A stretch of DNA of 64,000 nucleotides from positions 100,024,303 to 100,088,302 of the forward strand of contig CM060176.1 in the NCBI GenBank assembly GCA_030549775.1, given 5' to 3'. This stretch comes from Tamarix chinensis (Eukaryota > Streptophyta > Magnoliopsida > Caryophyllales > Tamaricaceae). Each line of letters begins with the position of its first letter. Position 1 is the first letter of the stretch. The notes under the pieces are model-generated. The model made no database searches, was not told the DNA's origin, and was given only the letters and a program-made list of their open reading frames with translations. Made by a program: the position numbers and the translations under genes. Positions 58,795-64,000 of this stretch are shown in pieces.

Positions 58795-59170
58795 TCCGGT
58801 CCACCTGCTATAATAGTGGATCAGAGGCGTTTTGCCCTGTGCGTTTATTTTTCGGTCCACCAGCTATAATAGTGGATCAGAGGCGTTCTGCCCTGTGCGT
58901 TATCTTCTGGTCCACTGGCTATAATAGTGGGGGATCTCGTGCTCGACAAACCAAACGAATAAGTTAATCCATGGGAAAGATACTAAGTACTTAAAGCGAA
59001 ACACCATGTGAGTCGGGGCCATGATCCGGTCCACTGGCTATAGTAGTGGATCAGAGGCGTTTTGCCCTGTGCGTTTATTTTCCGGTTCACCGGCTATAAT
59101 AGTGGATAAGAGGCGTTATGTCCTGTGCGTATATCTTCCAGTCCACCGGTTATAATAGTGGGGCTCCCGC
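58795..59170 (+). repeat. Palindromic motif array in copy G
   Basis: Six copies of TCCACCGGCTATAATAGTGG-like motif, each of the first two in a set followed by ATCAGAGGCGTTxTGCCCTGTG. Two sets of three are nearly identical, so a block of about 240 bp has been duplicated. Confidence 0.8.
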
Positions 59171-59343
59171 ACTCACATGGGCTATTGAAGAATGTGTGGA
59201 ATGGACTTATTATCATTAATGAGAATAAAAGGATAAAGCACCAAGGAAATATTCAGCCTTTTCCTGCATGTTATTGTATGTTGTCTATGTGTTGAACTTG
59301 TATCATATGTCCTATGTGCTGGCCTTAGCTCGTCTGTTACCTT

Positions 59344-59402
59344 ACTCAATACGTAGCGTACTGATCATCCGTTTCATGGGTGCTGCTCATTCCCACGAGC
59401 AG
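59344..59402 (+). other. Conserved hairpin pair of copy G
   Basis: Hairpin 1 is TCAATACGTAGCGTACTGA. Hairpin 2 is CATGGGTGCTGCTCATTCCCACG. The arms match those of D, F and H with substitutions. Confidence 0.6.
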
Positions 59403-59775
59403 AGGGCCCATCTGACCTTGGGCAGGTAGGAGACCATGTTTTCGATGCCTACGATACCTACGAGGCATCGGGTGGGGGCGAGTGTTGATCTTATCCTGTT
59501 GGGGCCGAGAGTGAGCCAGCCGGACTCTTTTACTATCATCGTTTTCGTTTATCTTGAGTTAGCCGTATTTATATTATGTTCGCATTTTGGAGTGGAACTC
59601 TTAAGTTGTAAGCTTAAACAATATTCTGACTATGGTCGACTCTTGTTTTCATGAATGATTTATGATGACTATGAACTTATGTTTTCGATGGTTCTTACTT
59701 AACGATTTTTTGATTCAGCATTAGCACTTAGTATCGGGACGGTAGGAGTGAACCGGTCTGGTACTAAGTGTGGTG

Positions 59776-59870
59776 GTAATACCCCCAAGTTTACGGTTTT
59801 AATTCTTTCGCTTCCGCTAAACCTTTTGATTTAAATGAAATTTTTCAGTAGTAAATTTGGGGATGTTTCA
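59776..59870 (+). other. 3'-terminal hairpin of copy G
   Basis: The left arm GTAATACCCCCAAGTTTAC (59776-59794) pairs with the right arm GTAAATTTGGGGATGTTTC (59851-59869) at about 15 of 19 positions across a 56-bp loop. The right arm is also the element's end. Confidence 0.6.
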
Positions 59871-61353
59871 CCTCTCCTTACCACAAAGTGTGTTGATGTT
59901 GTTGTGTGAACTATAGCAATAGAGTCTTTTATGGCTTTTTGTTGCTCTTATGTCCCATTTTATGCCACCTACCTCCGCTCTTCCCTTAGGTTTTTCTTAG
60001 CTTCCAACCTTCCACAATATCCCCTTACATTCCCTCTATTTTTACTTGGTTGTGGGACATTTTAGGTTGTTGTGATCAATGGTGTTGCTTTGTTGCATGG
60101 TGATCCACCCTCCCCTTCCTTATCCTTCTTTATTGTTACTCCTTAACCGTTCCCCCTTTCCCTTACCCTGCCTTTATAAATTGTATTTATTCCTAACTCT
60201 TATTATGTGTTTGAAGGTGCTCAAGTGGATAAGGAGAAAGTGGTTAGGAATTTTTACTTGTTTGAAGATTTGCTTAGAAGTAATATTTGCGTACTATCTT
60301 GATATAGAATTTATATGGAAATATTTGACTTAAATTTATAGTGTAAATGTACATGTTTTATTATGCGGTATATGTGTTATTTTTCCATGTTGAGCATGAT
60401 ATTTTCTATTATAGCATGATTCTATGTTGCAAGATTAAATTTCTATGTTATGTGCTTTATATCATTTCATGTGAAAATTGTTAAAGTAGAGAAAATGCTT
60501 GAATATTATGTATATTTATTCATGGTTTTAAGTTGCTAAAATTTTATATGATATGCTTAGAATATGTGTTACCGTGTAACTTTGTAATGTTATGAAAAAA
60601 AAAACATGTTGGTTAAGTTTTTGGCATTTTGTCCTCTTGGTTAGCCTCAAACTTAAAAAATTTTTAATTTGTGCACTGCCAGGAGTAAAATGGTGATAAT
60701 AGTGGATTTTTTTATAAATATCATAAGTTACCATTTTATTCATTAAGTCCTTTAAATTAAGTCTTAATTTGGAGTTATATAACTTAAGTTATGATTAAAA
60801 TAAGTTTTGAGGTGATCTAAGTAAATAGGAGTGCATTAGGATCTTTCACTTGTTGTCCTTTACATAATTTCAAAACTATCTTAGTAAAGGAGAGGTATGA
60901 TTATTTCAAGTACTTAATTCTTAGTTTTATCAACATTCATTATTAATATTAATTATTATTATTATTATTGTTGTTGTTGTTGTTATTGTTGTTATTGTTG
61001 TTGTTATTATTATTATTATTATTACTATGATTAATATTACCAATGAATATTATGAGTACTATTGATTATTAATTATTATTATTATTAATTATCAATATTA
61101 TTTTTAATATATTTAATTATTTATTATTAATGATTAATGATTAATATTATTAGTGATAAGTGATTATTAATAGTTAGTTATTAGTTATTAGTTATTAGTT
61201 ATTATTAATAATTAATGTTATTTGTTGTTATTTTTATTAATTATTATTATTAGTCACTAATTATTCTTCTTATTAGTAATATTAATAATAATTAGTATCA
61301 TTATTAATTACTGTATATTAGTTGTTGATATTCTTAATTTTTAATTAATAATT
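59871..61353 (+). mobile_element. Probable copy E, second segment
   Basis: The C/T-rich tract resumes after copy G (59871-60180), with a TTTATAAAT sequence near 60174. A spacer and a long TTA/GTT trinucleotide tract (60950-61350) follow, again the family order. The end at 61353 abuts copy N. The 84-residue frame at 60079-60333 is not recognised. Confidence 0.4.
60950..61350. repeat. TTA/GTT trinucleotide and heptamer tract
   Basis: TTA and GTT triplets, then several TTATTAG heptamers near 61170-61205, then more TTA runs. Confidence 0.85.
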
Positions 61354-62480
61354 GTAACACCCCTAATTTTAAAATTCAAAATATAATAAAAATAATTTGT
61401 GGAAGCTTAAATGATGCAAAAGCAAGGACATTATCACCACACCTAACTAAGTTAGACACACTACGTCAAAATCGGTTAGATGATGAGATTAAAACTAGGT
61501 GGAAAAAATCAATAGAAATAATGCTTACTATAAATTTTGAATAAATGAAATATGAATGTTTTCATAATGAATACAATTGAAGATGAGAAATTTTATAATT
61601 ATTATTAGTAAACATAACCAAATAGTAAAAATTAAATGCCTTCTCACTTAATCTCCAAGCAAATATAGCCTCATCAATGTCACTTGAAAATGTAGGTCTA
61701 CAATTAGTGGATAGTAACACATAACTTAAATATATACATATTATAATTTGAAAATGAATTACCTCTTTTGCTAAGAAAATTAATTTACCAATCAAATGTC
61801 AAAATAAAAACAAAGATATCAAATGTAAATTTCACATTCAACCTTATTCTCAATGTCTCGTGTGTGTGTGTGTGAGTCTATATATATATATAAGAATAAT
61901 AAGTATTGAGTTCTCACCATATATGATATAATTTCTTTCAAATCCAAATTCCATTCATTTATATGAATCATAAATAAGGAAGAGAACATTGTAGAACTAA
62001 AAAAAAAAAAAAACCTTTACTCGTTCTACAAAAGGTGACCAACAGAAAAGTCCTTTAATCAGTCACCAAATATGTAATGGTTAGCCAACATATAGATAAA
62101 AAAAAATTACTAGTGTGAATATACTCTAATCTAGAGTCATAAATGTAAGCTCGTCTATTTCACGATTGAGGATGACAAAACCTTGTGATGCAAAAAATAA
62201 TTGCAAATAGGCCCACAAATGTCTCTAGTCACTGATACATGGATTGGAATAAACGAAAGCCAATATAAGTCTATTTAAAACTAAGACACTGTCTATTCCA
62301 CCGTCCCGTAAAAAAAAGTACGAAGCATGCATTTTAGAATTTTAAACGATTAGTATACATGGTGTTTCTAAAGTAAAACTGACGTGTATATCCTTAATAA
62401 CAAATGTAATAGCGGAGACGGGTATACACAGTAATTCTAAGGTGTACATGATTATGCTTATAAACAACAAAAGTCTTGTA
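61354..62480 (-). mobile_element. Copy N, partial (inverted family end)
   Basis: TGTAACACCCCTAATTTTAA at 61354, then AATTTGTGGAAGCTTAAATG, resembles the plus-strand start of minus copies H and J. No palindromic array or hairpin pair follows, so the extent is uncertain. GT and TA runs lie at 61860-61895 and an A run at 61998-62013. Confidence 0.4.
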
Positions 62481-62489
62481 TAGTCTTAC

Positions 62490-62685
62490 TATGATAGTAC
62501 ATTTTATGATTGCTATACTAGGAGGTTTTGTTTTATAACATGAAGTGTATACCATTTTCTATATTAAAAAAAAAAAAGAAGGAAAAATAAGGGTATCCAC
62601 GACGGTTATAAGAAAAAATAGTCGTGCATACCCTTATTGTGATAGTACATTTTATACCACCTATACTAGGTGGTTTTGTTCTATA
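62490..62685. repeat. Direct duplication of about 46 bp
   Basis: GATAGTACATTTTATGATTG at 62492 and GATAGTACATTTTATACCAC at 62641 begin two copies of a segment that continues through TATACTAGGxGGTTTTGTTxTATAA, about 150 bp apart. It could be part of a transposon's subterminal region; this is a guess. Confidence 0.6.
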
Positions 62686-62689
62686 AAAA

Positions 62690-63310
62690 GACATGTATTT
62701 TTTGATTTTCCCTTTTTGTAACATGAAACATAGTATACATGACACTTGTAACTTAGAACCAATGTGTGTGCTCTTTTTCCCCCATTTTTTAATTCGTATT
62801 TCTTTAAACAACCTTAAACTGTTTGCAACTTTATTTCTACCTCATGAGATTGGACAACATCATTCGAAGTGACAAACCTATGTAACCGTCGGTGTATTCT
62901 ATCTCTTCATTATTATTTTATTTTTCCTTTGCATTTCAATCTTGCTATATAAATTTCTCTATTTTTTGAATTTTTCTTGTGTCTATAATATTCAAACTCT
63001 TTCATGTATATATTTATACTATATATGATAATGTGGTGTATATCTATACACTGTATACTATTAGTTCTTAAGTTTTTATATCTTGTGGAGATGAAATATC
63101 ATTTACTGGATGTATTATCAAACTATTTATAAAAATGAGTATAGAAATGAAATAGATAGTATTGTAGAAATTATGGTATTATTACTGGTGCAAATGTTGT
63201 TGTAGTGCATATGTATGCTAGGTATGTTGCTAGTTTTTTGCTTGGGTTGGCTAATGCTGTCAGATTTCCTATTTTTATTTTTAATTTAGAGGCCAAATTT
63301 TACTTATTTC
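62690..63310. other. AT-rich sequence, no gene recognised
   Basis: It contains poly-T runs and TATATA stretches. A 92-residue minus frame at 62533-62811 overlaps the direct duplication and has no known match. Confidence 0.45.
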
Positions 63311-63315
63311 TCATT

Positions 63316-63375
63316 ATGAATCGTAAGTGGATGCATGCAAGAAAGTTGTTTAGAGAACATATAAATGATGTTTAA
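63316..63375 (+). pseudogene. Possible CACTA TNPD start fragment
   Basis: An ATG opens MNRKWMHARKLFREHINDV before a stop. The (N/D)R(K/S)WM opening is typical of CACTA transposase TNPD proteins, and a Ptta-type fragment lies 280 bp downstream on the same strand. The match is short, so confidence is low. Confidence 0.35.
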
Positions 63376-63436
63376 ATCAAAGTTTGTGCATAAAGATGGC
63401 AAATGTTGTAGATTAAAGCGTTATGGATGGAATGTT

Positions 63437-63635
63437 TAATTACTTTCTATATATTGTTTTATTTTATTTTGTACATAAAGGTTTTTTTATATTTTGACTA
63501 TATCAAATCACATATTAATTTAATTACTTCCTATATGTTGTTATATTTTATTTTGTGTATAGAGGTTAATTGTTTTTATATATTTTGGCTTTGTTGCATC
63601 AAATATTCCTTTAATTACTTCTTAATCTACAAATT
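63437..63635 (+). repeat. Tandem duplication, unit about 84-91 bp
   Basis: TTAATTACTTTCTATATATTG (63437) recurs as TTAATTACTTCCTATATGTTG (63520) and TTAATTACTTCTTAATCTAC (63611). The first two units share TTTTATTTTGT, AAAGG/AGAGG and TTTTTATATTTTG blocks. Confidence 0.65.
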
Positions 63636-63655
63636 TTTTTTCATTATTTTAGGTA

Positions 63656-63930
63656 TGGATCCACATGAAGATAATACATATGCTTAAGAGGTTGAAAAAA
63701 CACAAAGAAGGGGGAGGATCAGATTAACACACATTGCTGGAAACAAAGAAAGGGGCATTGTGCTTAATGTTGATTTTGATAAATTAGGGTATTCAATGGG
63801 GAGAATAGGAATTTGTTCATTTATTATTATAACTTTAGGGCTTGTGCGTACATCCCCATCACTTATCAACTTGGAAGGATGCCCCAAAAGAGTTGAAGGA
63901 TAGGGTGTGGTATGACACTATAGTATGACT
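63656..63930 (+). pseudogene. Ptta/En-Spm-type transposase fragment, frameshifted
   Basis: Plant transposase (Ptta/En/Spm) proteins, common in CACTA elements, carry a domain that starts with an RGRTRxxHI-like motif and ends with a PKELKxxxW motif. Here RRGRIRLTHIAGNKERGIVL lies near 63705-63765, followed by NVDFDKLGYSMG. About 30 codons later, in the next frame, STWKDAPKELKDRVWYDTIV lies near 63860-63925. A stop precedes the first block (63686) and a one-base phase change separates the two, so no complete protein can be made. The part of the gene beyond the domain's end is outside the window or lost. Confidence 0.7.
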
Positions 63931-64000
63931 TAAATATTAGAAATAAATATCTTTTTTTTGTTATTGCCATATGATAATTTAATTAATGCATACTAAATAT

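Larger units (their letters stand above)
55135..59870 (+). mobile_element. Giant non-coding element copy G (4.7 kb, complete)
   Basis: The best preserved copy: it begins TGAAATACTCCAAAAACCCT, ends AAATTTGGGGATGTTTCA and has a perfect CCTCT duplication. Modules in order: AT-rich start; pyrimidine tract (55460-56640) with a relatively high GC content and a TATA box (56017); TTA tract (56690-57070); palindrome GGAGCGTGCTCC (57564-57575) and AG|GTAAGG (57595); palindromic array (58795-59170); hairpin pair (59344-59402); CGATGCCTACG...GGCATCG hairpin; 3'-terminal hairpin (59776-59870). The many open frames at 55446-56947 on both strands are overlapping low-complexity shadows with no domain. A solo LTR is the most likely identity. 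Confidence 0.85.

Overview
This is non-genic DNA from a large, repeat-rich plant genome, probably a seed plant. The evidence is a decayed Ty3/gypsy chromovirus of the CRM/Reina type, a decayed plant mobile domain (PMD) coding region, a Ptta/En-Spm (CACTA-type) fragment, hAT and PIF/Harbinger-like non-autonomous elements, and thousands of bases of AT-rich sequence and microsatellites. I see no intact protein-coding gene, no tRNA, no rRNA and no CRISPR array. The species cannot be named from this sequence alone.

Most of the window is a nest of about a dozen related, non-coding elements of roughly 3.5 to 4.9 kb (smaller members 1.4 to 2.5 kb). Their sense strand starts near TGTAATACYCC and ends near GGGGGTGTTACA, and several copies have clear 5-bp target-site duplications (TSDs). 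They fit giant solo LTRs, or large non-autonomous LTR derivatives, of a gypsy-type retroelement. In sense order a full copy has: an AT-rich start; a pyrimidine-rich tract with (in four copies) a TATA box 776 to 882 bp from the start; a TTA/TCA trinucleotide tract or a short minisatellite; a GGAGCATGCTCC-like palindrome followed by a splice-donor-like AG|GTAAGG; several copies of a palindromic CCACYGGCTATAATAGTGG-type motif; a conserved pair of hairpins; and a 3'-terminal hairpin. I label the copies A to N.

Layout: host DNA 1-1641; copy J (- strand, 1642-14731) containing H (- strand, 2671-12254) containing A (+ strand, 4648-9562); host 14732-15032; copy C (+ strand, 15033-40840) containing D (15922-19969) and, separately, K (21344-38671), which contains I (22375-37218), which contains B (22451-32780), which contains the chromovirus (23893-29515). 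I also carries a 1.07-kb TAA-flanked element (33820-34884). Host DNA resumes at 40841 with a hAT-like MITE (42219-42641), a PMD pseudogene (43369-44150, - strand) and a seven-unit 32-bp minisatellite (45079-45302). Then come M with L inside it, F (48434-54034) containing a hAT element that itself contains a second hAT MITE, and G (55135-59870, TSD CCTCT) inside another CT-rich copy, E. The right edge holds copy N and the start of a CACTA-type coding remnant.

The insertions give a relative chronology: host, then C, K, I, B and finally the chromovirus is a stack of five successive insertions. Nothing here forms a working gene set. The biological interest is the giant element family, its conserved promoter and structured-RNA-like modules, and the nesting record.
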